Below, one piece after another: positions 9,205 through 17,731 of a stretch of 64,000 nucleotides of DNA (position 1 is the stretch's first letter; each line of letters starts with the position of its first letter). Where the stretch lies: NCBI RefSeq assembly GCF_002117445.1, contig NZ_CP019937.1, positions 1,671,501-1,735,500 of the forward strand, read 5' to 3'. A program made the translations under genes and the position numbers. The notes under the pieces were generated by a model. That model searched no databases. It saw only the letters and a program-made list of their open reading frames with translations, and was not told the DNA's origin. The DNA is from Ketogulonicigenium robustum. GTDB taxonomy: Bacteria > Pseudomonadota > Alphaproteobacteria > Rhodobacterales > Rhodobacteraceae.

Positions 9205-10427
9205 ACCGCATTTTCCAAAACGCACGCATCCCCGCCGCGCTTTGCCCGAACCTGACCGGTACCGATGTCGGCGAGGGCCTGATCCAGCTGGATCTGCACA
9301 TTGCGAACGGCCTTATCAGCTCCGAACCGGTTCAGGGCGAAACCGAGGATCTAAACGGACGCATCGTTCTGCCGTGTTTTGTCGATATGCACGTGCATTT
9401 GGACAAAACCTACACCGCCAAACGCGCGGGCGTCAGCAAAACGGGGCTAGAGGAAGCCGTGCAACTGGCCATGGCCGACGCCCCGAACCGCACCCGGGCC
9501 GATCTGGACGCGCGGCTGGAACGCGCCGCTGCCGCCGCCTACCAGCGCGGCACAATCGCGCTACGCTCGCACACCGACAGCATGTTGGCCCCCGCCGACA
9601 ACCCCGCGTGGCAAGCACTGGTCGCGCTGCAAGATCGCTGGGGCGGCAAGCTCACCATCCAACCCGTCGCCCTCATGCGGATCGAGCGCGCGGCCTCGGA
9701 CGATTTTGCCGACCGCTGCGCGCAGATTGCGGCCACTGGCGGCGTCGTCGGGGGGTATATCTCCTCGGACGCATGCCCGCCTGCGGTGATTGACCGCTTT
9801 TTCACCACCGCCGCCGCCGCGGGGCTGGATGTGGATTTCCACGTCGACGAGACCATCGACCCCGCCGCAAACGGGATCGAGGCGGTGCTGGACGCGCTGG
9901 ACCGCACAGGGTTTACCGGTCGCGTTACCCTCAGCCACTGCTGCAAGCTGTCGGCGATTGCACCAGATGCTGCCCAACCCATCATCAACCGCATGGCCGA
10001 CGCTGGCGTGCATGTCGTCAGCCTGCCCATGTCGAACGCCTTCCTGATGGGCCGCGCCCCCGGCCAACTGTCGCCCCTGCGCGGCATGACGCGCGTGCAG
10101 GAACTGCGCGCGGCGGGCATTCCGGTCAGCTTTGCATCGGACAACGTGCAAGACCCGTTCTTCGCCTACGGCGGCTACGACATGCTGGAGGTGATGCGTA
10201 ACGCACTGCTGCTGGGTCAGCTAGAGGGCGCGCCGCAAAACTGGATCACCGCCGCCACTGCACAGCCCGCCGCGACTATGGGCCTGCCGCTGGGCACCAT
10301 CCAGACAGGCCGCGCAGCCGATTTGATCATTTTCGACGCGACAGACTGGGCCGACCTGTTCTCGCGCGCGCACGAAGACCGCCGCGTGCTGCGCAGCGGC
10401 AGCCCGATTAGAAAGGACTTGGCATGA
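9201..10427 (+). CDS. Cytosine-deaminase-like amidohydrolase
   Basis: A 408-residue member of the amidohydrolase superfamily, CodA/AtzC branch, whose members deaminate cytosine, isoguanine, creatinine or pterin-like rings. The metal site is visible: HVHLDK (H64, H66), FHVDE (the His plus the Glu that acts in proton transfer), SHCCKLS, and a late SDNVQDPF segment that matches the Asp loop of cytosine deaminase, with the second Asp of that loop replaced by Asn. The start at 9201 overlaps the stop of the creatininase-family gene (ATGA), implying coupled translation. The substrate is probably a nitrogen heterocycle with an exocyclic amine; it cannot be named from sequence. Confidence 0.88.
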   Translation: MNRIFQNARIPAALCPNLTGTDVGEGLIQLDLHIANGLISSEPVQGETEDLNGRIVLPCFVDMHVHLDKTYTAKRAGVSKTGLEEAVQLAMADAPNRTRADLDARLERAAAAAYQRGTIALRSHTDSMLAPADNPAWQALVALQDRWGGKLTIQPVALMRIERAASDDFADRCAQIAATGGVVGGYISSDACPPAVIDRFFTTAAAAGLDVDFHVDETIDPAANGIEAVLDALDRTGFTGRVTLSHCCKLSAIAPDAAQPIINRMADAGVHVVSLPMSNAFLMGRAPGQLSPLRGMTRVQELRAAGIPVSFASDNVQDPFFAYGGYDMLEVMRNALLLGQLEGAPQNWITAATAQPAATMGLPLGTIQTGRAADLIIFDATDWADLFSRAHEDRRVLRSGSPIRKDLA

Positions 10428-11809
10428 ACCTCGACGCCTTCCGCGCCGCGATCGACGGGATCGAGGTCGAAGACCGCCCCAATATCGTGCGCCTGAAAAG
10501 CCGCGACTTTTTCTGGTATTCGCCGATCCTGAAACGCCAGTTGGACGGGTTTGTCGGCGATCTGGTGGTGTCCCCCAAGGACGAGGACGAGGTTGTCCGC
10601 ATCCTCGCCGCCGCCTATGCAAATGACGTGCCAGTCACCGTGCGCGGCGGGGGCACCGGCAACTACGGGCAATCCATGCCGCTGCAGGGCGGCGTGGTGC
10701 TGCACACCAACAAGCTGGTCGGCATCACCCAGCTGGGCGAGGACACCGTCACCGCCCGCGCGGGCACCATCATCGAACATATCGAACACCATCTGCGCGA
10801 ACACGGCCGCGAGATCCGCCTGTTCCCCTCGACTACGGCCTCGGCCAGCATTGGCGGGTTCATCGCGGGGGGATCGTCCGGCGTCGGCGCGATCCGGTGG
10901 GGCGGACTGCGCAACCCCGCAAACATCCGTCGCGTGCGGCTGGTCACGATGGAAGAAACGCCCCGCATTCTGGATCTGACGGGCGAGGATATTCACAAAG
11001 CCGCCCATGCGTATGGCGTGAACGGCGTGATGACGGAAATCGAAATTCCGGTCGATCCCAGCAGCGACTGGGTCGATGTCATGGTCACCACCCCCGATTT
11101 TGCGGGCGCGAATGATCTGGCGATCAGCCTTGGGGAAAACACGGCCGTCCTGCTGCGGATGCTGTCCTCCTTTGCCGCGCCCATCCCCGAGCTGTTCTTT
11201 CAGCGCTTCCGCCCCTTCGTCGGCACCGGCCGCGGCGTGATCGCCGCCATGGTTCGGCGCGAGGATCTGCCCGCCTTCACCGCGCATCTGGCCCAATGGC
11301 CAACCGCCGAACTGGTCTATCGCGCCGATCAGGCCGACCCTGCCCTGCGTCTGCCCGCCGTGTTTGAAATGGCGTGGAACCACACCACGCTGCGCGCCAT
11401 CAAAACCGACCCCGGCCTGACCTATCTGCAAATGATGTTCCCGCGCGATGCGATGGCCGAAACCATCGCCGCGCTGGACACACATTTCGGCGACGAAATC
11501 ATGCTGCACTTTGAATTCACCCGCTTTTCGGGCGTCGTCAGCCCCGTCGCCATGCCCATCATCCGCTTTAGCACCGAGGAGCGGCTGGAGGCCCTGATCG
11601 CCGCGCTGGAGCGTGATTTCGGCATTACCGTCTTCAATCCCCATCGCGTCACGTTGGAGGAAGGCGGCATGAAGCGCACCGATATTTCCCAGCTGGAGTT
11701 CAAGCGCCAAACCGACCCCAAAGGCCTGATGAACCCCGGCAAGATGATCGCCTGGACCCACCCCGATTGGCAGCCCGAAGCTGGCAAATCCTTCCTGTTC
11801 CAAGAGTAA
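10424..11809 (+). CDS. FAD-binding oxidoreductase (GlcD/VAO-PCMH type)
   Basis: A 461-residue flavoprotein of the vanillyl-alcohol-oxidase/PCMH superfamily, D-2-hydroxyacid dehydrogenase (GlcD)-like branch. The FAD-binding loop RGGGTGNYGQ lies at about residues 73-82 and the family's C-terminal segment DPKGLMNPGKM is present. It has no signal peptide and no iron-sulfur motif, so an electron acceptor is needed; the flavodoxin-fold reductase encoded next is a candidate partner (inference). Start overlaps the preceding stop by ATGA. In this operon it could oxidise a ring or side chain of the imported compound. Confidence 0.85.
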   Translation: MNLDAFRAAIDGIEVEDRPNIVRLKSRDFFWYSPILKRQLDGFVGDLVVSPKDEDEVVRILAAAYANDVPVTVRGGGTGNYGQSMPLQGGVVLHTNKLVGITQLGEDTVTARAGTIIEHIEHHLREHGREIRLFPSTTASASIGGFIAGGSSGVGAIRWGGLRNPANIRRVRLVTMEETPRILDLTGEDIHKAAHAYGVNGVMTEIEIPVDPSSDWVDVMVTTPDFAGANDLAISLGENTAVLLRMLSSFAAPIPELFFQRFRPFVGTGRGVIAAMVRREDLPAFTAHLAQWPTAELVYRADQADPALRLPAVFEMAWNHTTLRAIKTDPGLTYLQMMFPRDAMAETIAALDTHFGDEIMLHFEFTRFSGVVSPVAMPIIRFSTEERLEALIAALERDFGITVFNPHRVTLEEGGMKRTDISQLEFKRQTDPKGLMNPGKMIAWTHPDWQPEAGKSFLFQE

Positions 11810-11813
11810 CGCC

Positions 11814-12395
11814 ATGAAAGTTCACGTCATTTACGCCCACCCGCAGGAAGACAGCTTCAACGCCGCCCTGCACCGCACAGTGGTCGACAGCCTGCGCGAG
11901 GCCGGCCACGAGGTTGACGACCTCGACCTGTATAAAGACGGCTTCAACCCTGTACTGTCGCGGCACGACCGCGATACTTACCACGATGTCCCCGCCAACC
12001 GCGCGCTGGTCGATGACTATGTCCGCCGACTGGAAAGCTGCGATGCGCTGGTGCTGTGCCACCCTGTCTGGAGCTTTGGCTGGCCCGCGATTCTCAAGGG
12101 GTATATCGACCGCGTGTTTATCCCCGATGTGTCGTTCAAACTGCGCGACGGCCAGATGGGCCCCGGGTTGATGAACATCAAAAAACTGGCGACCGTGACG
12201 ACATATGGCTCGAAAAAGTGGCGCGCGTGGTTCTTGGGTGACCCGCCGCGCAAGAACGGCACGCGTTTCCTTCGCGTCGTGTGTAACCCGCTGGTCAAGG
12301 TCAGCTACCATGCGCTGTATGACATGAACAACGTGACCCGTGCCGATACCGACGCCTATCTGGCCAAGGTGCGCCAAGCCATGCTGAAGTTCTAA
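11814..12395 (+). CDS. NAD(P)H dehydrogenase (quinone)-like flavodoxin-fold oxidoreductase
   Basis: A 193-residue protein of the MdaB/KefF/NQO-type flavodoxin-like family. VIYAHPQEDSFNAALH at the N-terminus is the FMN/FAD phosphate-binding pattern, and HPVWSFGWPAILKGYIDRVF is the family's second signature, at about residues 83-102. Such enzymes pass two electrons from NAD(P)H to quinones or nitro/azo compounds. The gene starts 4 bases after the FAD oxidase, within the same transcription unit. A role in re-oxidising or reducing that flavoprotein is inferred from context. Confidence 0.85.
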   Translation: MKVHVIYAHPQEDSFNAALHRTVVDSLREAGHEVDDLDLYKDGFNPVLSRHDRDTYHDVPANRALVDDYVRRLESCDALVLCHPVWSFGWPAILKGYIDRVFIPDVSFKLRDGQMGPGLMNIKKLATVTTYGSKKWRAWFLGDPPRKNGTRFLRVVCNPLVKVSYHALYDMNNVTRADTDAYLAKVRQAMLKF

Positions 12396-12401
12396 GGGGG
12401 A

Positions 12402-13178
12402 ATGCCCGTGACCGACCTAGCGACGGAAAAGCCAGATCTTGCCACGCTGGCCCTGCGTTTCGACAATGTGTCGATGCAATACCCTGATGGCACCGTAGCG
12501 TTGCAAGACGTCGACCTGACGATCCGGCGGGGCGAGTTCGTCTCTGTGGTCGGCCCGTCGGGATGTGGCAAGTCCACCTTGCTGAAACTGGCCTCTGGCC
12601 TCGAGGAACATACCGGCGGCGAGATCCGCGTCGACCGCTCGAACCTCGGCTACACGTTTCAGGATGCGACGCTGCTGCCGTGGCGCACCGTTTTGCCCAA
12701 CGTCGAGCTGCTGATGGAACTGCGCGGCGTCCCCCCCGAGGAACGCCGCAAGATCGCGCTGGAACAGATTGAACTGGTCGGCCTGAAAGGGTTTGAAAAC
12801 CACTACCCTAAACGCCTGTCGGGCGGCATGAAAATGCGGGCGTCGCTGGCACGGTCCCTGGCGCTGAACCCCGCTGTGTTCATGTTCGACGAACCCTTTG
12901 GCGCGCTGGATGAAATCACCCGCGAGCGGCTGAATGACGAGTTGATCGCCCTTTATCTGCGCAACGGTTTTACCGGCATGTTCATCACCCATTCGATCCC
13001 CGAAGCGGTTTACATGTCGTCGCGCGTGATCGTGATGAGCCGCCGCCCCGGCCGCATCATCGCGGATTTCGACATTCCCTTTGCCTACCCCCGCCAGCCC
13101 GAGCTGCGCTATGACCCCGAATTCAGCCGCATTGCCGGCGAAGTTTCGGTTGCCCTGCGCCACGCCATCGAGGATTGA
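12402..13178 (+). CDS. ABC transporter ATPase, NitT/TauT (SsuB/TauB) type
   Basis: A 258-residue nucleotide-binding subunit. Walker A is GPSGCGKST (about 49-57), the signature is LSGGMKMR, and Walker B with its catalytic Glu is FMFDEPFGALDE. The C-terminal shape matches importers for sulfonates, nitrate, pyrimidine precursors and other small organics. Lies 6 bases after the oxidoreductase gene and 3 bases before the permease gene, so the importer belongs to the same operon as the catabolic enzymes. Confidence 0.93.
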   Translation: MPVTDLATEKPDLATLALRFDNVSMQYPDGTVALQDVDLTIRRGEFVSVVGPSGCGKSTLLKLASGLEEHTGGEIRVDRSNLGYTFQDATLLPWRTVLPNVELLMELRGVPPEERRKIALEQIELVGLKGFENHYPKRLSGGMKMRASLARSLALNPAVFMFDEPFGALDEITRERLNDELIALYLRNGFTGMFITHSIPEAVYMSSRVIVMSRRPGRIIADFDIPFAYPRQPELRYDPEFSRIAGEVSVALRHAIED

Positions 13179-13181
13179 GCC

Positions 13182-14042
13182 ATGACCGATATCGCCCCCA
13201 AGATCCGCACCGAGGCCTATGCCCCCACCCCGGTCGCCCCGCCCAAAACCCCTGCGCAAAAGGTCATGGCGACTTTTCTGCCCCCGCTGATCATGGGGGT
13301 GATTGTGGTGGTGACCTATTGGCTGGTGCGTGAAAGCCTGCCTGCCCACCGTCAATTCCTGATGCCCTCGGCCATCGGCATGTGGGACAAGGCCCTGTCC
13401 CGCCCCGAAGTCTGGGCGGAACTCGGCAGCCGCAGCCTGACCACGCTGATCATCGCGCTGACGGGCCTCGCGTTCTCGATCCCGATCGGCATGGCACTGG
13501 GGATCATCATGTTCCGTTTTTACGTGATGGAACGCGCCGTCTATCCCTTCCTTGTCGCGCTGCAATCCATTCCGATCATGGCGATCATTCCGTTGATCCA
13601 ATCGGCGCTGGGTTTCGGGTTTATGCCCAAGGTACTGATCGTGATCCTGTTCACCTTCTTCGCCATCCCCACCACGCTGCTGCTGGGCCTGAAAAGCCTC
13701 GACCAAGGCGTGCTGAACCTGTTCCGCCTGCAAGGCGCCAGCTGGACGACGATGCTATGGAAAGCGGGCCTTCCCTCGTCCGCCCCCGCGCTGTTTGCCG
13801 GCTTCCGCATCTCGACCAGCATGGCCGTCATCGCGGCTGTCACGTCAGAGCTGTTCTTTATGGCAGGTCGCGGCGGTTTGGGGCAGATGCTGGTCAACGC
13901 CAAGACCGACTTCAAATACGAACAGATGTATGCTGCGCTGATTGCCTCGGCCTCGTTGTCGATCGGGATTTTCGTGGTGTTCACGCTGGTCGGAAACAAG
14001 ATTTTCGCCAGCTGGCACGAGACCGCTGAACGCAAAAGCTGA
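13182..14042 (+). CDS. ABC transporter permease, NitT/TauT type
   Basis: A 286-residue inner-membrane permease with about six hydrophobic segments, the first at roughly residues 33-48. The EAA-like cytoplasmic loop near residues 175-195 (NLFRLQGASWTTMLWKAGLPSS) contacts the ATPase. The N-terminal ~30 residues are Pro-rich and cytosolic. Together with the ATPase before it and the binding protein after it, this makes a complete importer. Confidence 0.92.
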   Translation: MTDIAPKIRTEAYAPTPVAPPKTPAQKVMATFLPPLIMGVIVVVTYWLVRESLPAHRQFLMPSAIGMWDKALSRPEVWAELGSRSLTTLIIALTGLAFSIPIGMALGIIMFRFYVMERAVYPFLVALQSIPIMAIIPLIQSALGFGFMPKVLIVILFTFFAIPTTLLLGLKSLDQGVLNLFRLQGASWTTMLWKAGLPSSAPALFAGFRISTSMAVIAAVTSELFFMAGRGGLGQMLVNAKTDFKYEQMYAALIASASLSIGIFVVFTLVGNKIFASWHETAERKS

Positions 14043-14100
14043 CGAAAAGGCCCATTCGGGCGAAGACCTGAAGACCTCCCTCATCCAACAGGAAACGCTG

Positions 14101-15249
14101 ATGAAACGCATTCTTACTGCACTGATGGCGACGACGACCGCTTTTGCGGGCGCTGCGGCCTCGGCTGGCGAATTTGCAACCGCCAATTACACCACCCCGC
14201 TGGCAGATGTCTGCCCCAGCCCGTTCTACATCCAAAAAGACTGGCTGGCGCAGGCTGAACACGGCGGCCTTTACCAGATGATCGGGTCGGGCGGCACGAT
14301 GGAATCGGGCGTCTATCGCGGCCCGCTGGGCTCGACCGGTATTGAGCTGGCGATCCTAGAAGGCGGCGGCGGCATCGGCCTTGGCGATGGCGAGACGGCC
14401 TATTCATCGCTGTTCAACGGCAACTCGAAGGCGGGCGTCATTCCGCACCTCGGCTTCCAAGAACTGGATAACGCGTTCATCTTCTCGAACATGTTTCCGG
14501 TCGTGGGCGTTTATGTGCCGCTGGACATCGCCCCTTCGGGCCTGATCTGGGACGAAGGCACTTACCCTGAAGGCTTCCATTCGGTCGATGACCTGAAGGA
14601 ATTCGGCGCGTCGGGCAAAGGCATGATCTATGTCTCGACCATCACGCGCACCTTCGGGCTGTGGCTGGTGAACCAAGGCGTCCCGCGCGAGGCATTCGTC
14701 GAGGGCTACCGTGGCGATCTGGAAAACTTCGTCGCCAACAACGGCACGTGGTTGAACCAAGGCTTTGTTACCACCGAGGTCTTCAACCTGTCGAACGGTA
14801 TGAACTGGGCGAAGCCCGTAGATGCGGTCACTGTGAATGATCTGGGATATCCGGTGATCACGGGGATGCTGTCCGTCGCCCAACCGCGTTTGGAAGAACT
14901 ATCGCCCTGCCTTGAAAAGCTGGTGCCGATCATGCAGCAAGCCGCGATCGACTACATCACCGACCCTGCCGAGGTGAACCAAGTGATCGCCGACTTCACC
15001 GAGGGTGGCTATTCTGCCAGCTGGTGGCGTTCGGGCGTTGATCTGAATGCCTTCTCGGCTGCGGCCCAAAAAGAACGCGGCATCGTCGGGAATGGCACAA
15101 ACGACACCATCGGCGATTTCGATATGGATCGCGTGGCCGCCATGTTCGATCTGGTCAAACCCATGTTGGACGATCGTGCAAACCCCGATGTCACGATTGA
15201 CGATGTCGTGACGAACCGCTTTATCGATCCTTCGATCGGGCTGAAGTAA
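14101..15249 (+). CDS. ABC transporter periplasmic substrate-binding protein, NitT/TauT-like
   Basis: A 382-residue secreted protein with a Sec signal peptide (MKRILTALMATTTAFAGAAASA, cleavage near residue 23). ATG 14101 was chosen because the signal peptide begins exactly there and AGGA lies 8 bases upstream. The mature part has the IQKDWLAQAEHGGLY segment near its start, which resembles the early helix of SsuA/ThiY-like binding proteins. Several aromatic residues could stack on a planar ring, but the ligand is not predictable. Its stop overlaps the first folD-like gene by one base (TAATG). Confidence 0.88.
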   Translation: MKRILTALMATTTAFAGAAASAGEFATANYTTPLADVCPSPFYIQKDWLAQAEHGGLYQMIGSGGTMESGVYRGPLGSTGIELAILEGGGGIGLGDGETAYSSLFNGNSKAGVIPHLGFQELDNAFIFSNMFPVVGVYVPLDIAPSGLIWDEGTYPEGFHSVDDLKEFGASGKGMIYVSTITRTFGLWLVNQGVPREAFVEGYRGDLENFVANNGTWLNQGFVTTEVFNLSNGMNWAKPVDAVTVNDLGYPVITGMLSVAQPRLEELSPCLEKLVPIMQQAAIDYITDPAEVNQVIADFTEGGYSASWWRSGVDLNAFSAAAQKERGIVGNGTNDTIGDFDMDRVAAMFDLVKPMLDDRANPDVTIDDVVTNRFIDPSIGLK

Positions 15250-16103
15250 TGGCTGTGCTGCTGGATGGCGACGCATTGGCAGCCCGCCTGCGTCAGGAAA
15301 TGGCTGCGCGCGTTGCCGCCAGCGGCATTCGTCCGGTCATGGCGACCGTGCTGGTCGGGACAGACCCGGCCAGCGAATCCTATGTCGCACGCAAGCACCA
15401 AGACTGCGCTGAAATCGGGATCGAGGCACTGAACATCCGCCTGCCAGAACAGGCGACCCCCGCCGATGTTCTGGCTGAAGTCGCGCGGTTGAACGCCGAT
15501 CTGGATGTCGATGGCTTCTTCGTGCAGTTTCCCCTGCCCCCCGGCCACGATGAACAGGCGGTGGCGGCGGCCATCGACCCTGCAAAAGATATCGACGGGC
15601 TGCACCCCGAAAATCTAGGGCGACTGATTACCGGCAGGGGCGGCATTCCGCCCTGCACCCCGATGGCGGTGCTGGCGTTGCTGCGTGGCTACGGTATCGC
15701 TTTGGCGGGCCAGCATGTGGTGATCATCGGCCGTGGGCTGCTGGTCGGGCGCCCGCTGGCCATGCTGCTGTCAGCCCCCGGCATCGACGCCAGCGTCACC
15801 TTGCTGCACAGCAAAACGCCCGATCTGGCAACCTTCACCCGCAGCGCCGACATCGTCATCGCAGCGGCGGGCCACCCCGCGCTGGTGACCGCCGAAATGA
15901 TCCGCGTTGGGGCGACGGTGGTTGGCGTCGGCATCACCTATGGCGATGACGGCGCGATGGTGTCGGACATTGCAGCCGATGTCGCGGGCAAAGCCGGTGC
16001 CGTCACCCCGCCCCATGGCTCGGTCGGGCCGCTGACGCGCGCTATGCTGCTGCAAAACGTCATCAACATCGCACAACAGCAGGCCGACCATGTCAGCGCT
16101 TGA
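15249..16103 (+). CDS. folD: FolD-family methylenetetrahydrofolate dehydrogenase/cyclohydrolase, operon copy 1
   Basis: A 284-residue protein of the family that interconverts 5,10-methylene-, 5,10-methenyl- and 10-formyl-tetrahydrofolate. Catalytic residues are kept: the Lys of YVARK (K49), the Gln of VQFPLP (Q93) and the Asp of KDIDG (D116). PPCTP and the NAD(P)-binding VIIGRGLLVG segment are present, though the usual GRS is GRG and the PGGVGP loop reads PHGSVGP. It is expected to be bifunctional but diverged from a housekeeping FolD. The location downstream of importer and catabolic genes suggests capture of one-carbon units released from the imported substrate (inference). Confidence 0.88.
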   Translation: MAVLLDGDALAARLRQEMAARVAASGIRPVMATVLVGTDPASESYVARKHQDCAEIGIEALNIRLPEQATPADVLAEVARLNADLDVDGFFVQFPLPPGHDEQAVAAAIDPAKDIDGLHPENLGRLITGRGGIPPCTPMAVLALLRGYGIALAGQHVVIIGRGLLVGRPLAMLLSAPGIDASVTLLHSKTPDLATFTRSADIVIAAAGHPALVTAEMIRVGATVVGVGITYGDDGAMVSDIAADVAGKAGAVTPPHGSVGPLTRAMLLQNVINIAQQQADHVSA

Positions 16104-16881
16104 CGAAAACCGCGCCATGTTCGACGAGGACAAGGAAATCTCGCTGACCTTCGCGCGCGGCCTCGATCTGATCGAGGCCTTCGCTGGCGGCGAGCGCCGC
16201 CTGTCTATCCCCGAATTGGCGGCCCGCACCGATATGAACCGCACGGTCGTCCGCCGCCTTGTGCGCACGTTGGAAAAGAAGGGCTACGCCAAGGCCGATC
16301 GCGGCGTGTACGAGCTGACGCCCCACATCCTGCGCCTGATCCGTGGCTTTATCGAGGGGCGCAGCCTGCCTCAGATCGTACACCCCCTGCTGCGCGCCGC
16401 CGCCGAGGATATCGGCGAGAGCGTATCTTTCGCCATGTTGGATGATACCGAGGCCGTCTATGTCGCCCACGCCTTTCTGCCCGCGCGATTCACGTTGAAC
16501 ATGGTCACAGTGGGCAGCCGCGCGCCGCTGCTGCCCACCGCTGTCGGCCGCGTCATTCTGGCCTTCCTGCCTGATGTTGAACGCGCCAGCACCCTCGCCC
16601 GTCTGCCCAGCCAAGCGCACACGCCGCAGACCGAAACCGACGATGCAAAGCTGGCGCAGATTCTGGCCGACTGCCGCCGCTTGGGCTACTGCCTATCGGA
16701 CGGTGAATATGTCGATGGCGTCGCATCATTGGCCGTGCCGGTGTTTGATGGCATGCGCCGTGTCACCGGCGCGCTGTCGATCATCTTCCCGACGAACGGG
16801 CACGACGCGGTGGAAATTGCAGGTCGACTGGCCCCCCGTATGCAAGCGACCGCGTCGGCCTTGGGCAGTGCGCTGCAATGA
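16090..16881 (+). CDS. IclR-family transcriptional regulator
   Basis: A 263-residue regulator: an N-terminal winged helix-turn-helix (about residues 15-80, with SIPELAARTDMNRTVVRRLV as the recognition part) and a C-terminal effector-binding IclR domain (about 95-260). IclR proteins of the PcaR/PobR type often activate aromatic or heterocycle catabolic operons on ligand binding. The gene overlaps folD copy 1 by 14 bases and folD copy 2 by ATGA, so the regulator sits inside the operon it probably controls. An alternative start is ATG 16117. Confidence 0.9.
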   Translation: MSALDENRAMFDEDKEISLTFARGLDLIEAFAGGERRLSIPELAARTDMNRTVVRRLVRTLEKKGYAKADRGVYELTPHILRLIRGFIEGRSLPQIVHPLLRAAAEDIGESVSFAMLDDTEAVYVAHAFLPARFTLNMVTVGSRAPLLPTAVGRVILAFLPDVERASTLARLPSQAHTPQTETDDAKLAQILADCRRLGYCLSDGEYVDGVASLAVPVFDGMRRVTGALSIIFPTNGHDAVEIAGRLAPRMQATASALGSALQ

Positions 16882-17705
16882 CCACGATTTTCACAGGCTT
16901 CGCGCTGGCCGATAGTATTCTGGCCGATGTCGCCGCCGCCGTGCAGGCACTGGGGCGCGCCCCGGTTTGTGTCACGCTGCATGACCCCGCAAACGGCCCC
17001 GCCCGCGCCTATCTGGCCCGCCAAATCGATCTGGCCCGCGCGGCAGGCATTACCCTGCGCGCCGAAAGCTATGCCGACGCTCCGCTGGACCAGCTTGCCG
17101 AACTGGCGGCTGACCCCGGCCTCGACGCGGTGGCGACGCTGTTTCCGCTGCCCCCCGGACTGACCCCTGCCTTGGCCGCCAGTGCCATTGGGCCACAAAA
17201 AGACGTCGACGGGCAGCACCCGCTGCTGGCGGGGCCCCTGCTGCTGGGCGAAGGCACGCCGCGTCCCGCCGCAACCGCAATGGCCAGCCTGCTGTGCGCG
17301 CGCGCCATTTTGGGCGATCTGCGCGGGCAGAACGTTACAATCATCGGCGCCTCGCGCCTGATCGGGCGGCCGCTGTCGATGCTGCTGACTGATGCGGGCG
17401 CGACCGTGACGCTGTGCCATATCGACACGCGCGACCTGCCCGCCCACACGCGCGCAGCCGATCTGGTGATTTCGGCTGCCGGCGTCGCGGGCCTGCTGGG
17501 GCGTGACCACATCGCCCAAGGCGGCCGCGTGCTGGACTTGGCGATCATTCCCAAAGACGGCGGCTTGATCGGCGATGCCGATCTGGCCGACCTGATGGGC
17601 CATGCGGCGATTGTCTCGCATGTGCCGAACGGGGTCGGGCCTGTCACCGCGGCCTGCCTTTTAAACAACATCGTCGCGGCCGCGCGCGGCGGCGATGCGC
17701 TTTAA
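16878..17705 (+). CDS. Diverged FolD paralogue lacking the cyclohydrolase lysine
   Basis: A 275-residue FolD-fold protein. It keeps the Asp of QKDVDG (D111), VPNGVGPVT and a dinucleotide-binding loop (IIGASRLIG), but the catalytic Lys aligned to K49 of its neighbour is Gln (codon 17022-17024), and the Gln before FPLP is Leu (codon 17139-17141). The PPCTP element reads TPRPA. In characterised FolD enzymes the Lys is essential for cyclohydrolase activity, so this copy should be dehydrogenase-only or act on another ligand. It might form a heterodimer with copy 1. Start overlaps IclR by ATGA. Confidence 0.85.
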   Translation: MTTIFTGFALADSILADVAAAVQALGRAPVCVTLHDPANGPARAYLARQIDLARAAGITLRAESYADAPLDQLAELAADPGLDAVATLFPLPPGLTPALAASAIGPQKDVDGQHPLLAGPLLLGEGTPRPAATAMASLLCARAILGDLRGQNVTIIGASRLIGRPLSMLLTDAGATVTLCHIDTRDLPAHTRAADLVISAAGVAGLLGRDHIAQGGRVLDLAIIPKDGGLIGDADLADLMGHAAIVSHVPNGVGPVTAACLLNNIVAAARGGDAL

Positions 17706-17731
17706 CCCAATAAAACCAACAGGGACCAAAA

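Noticed and set aside
10217-11815. A 532-codon open frame on the minus strand opposite the FAD oxidase gene.
   Set aside because: It is the antisense shadow of a gene with high third-position GC; composition is His/Gly/Gln-biased with no domain pattern, and the plus-strand gene is clear. The same applies to long antisense frames over tkt (53414-55027), hpxO (57750-59210), the ABC genes (12417-13733) and the methyltransferase (6641-7942).
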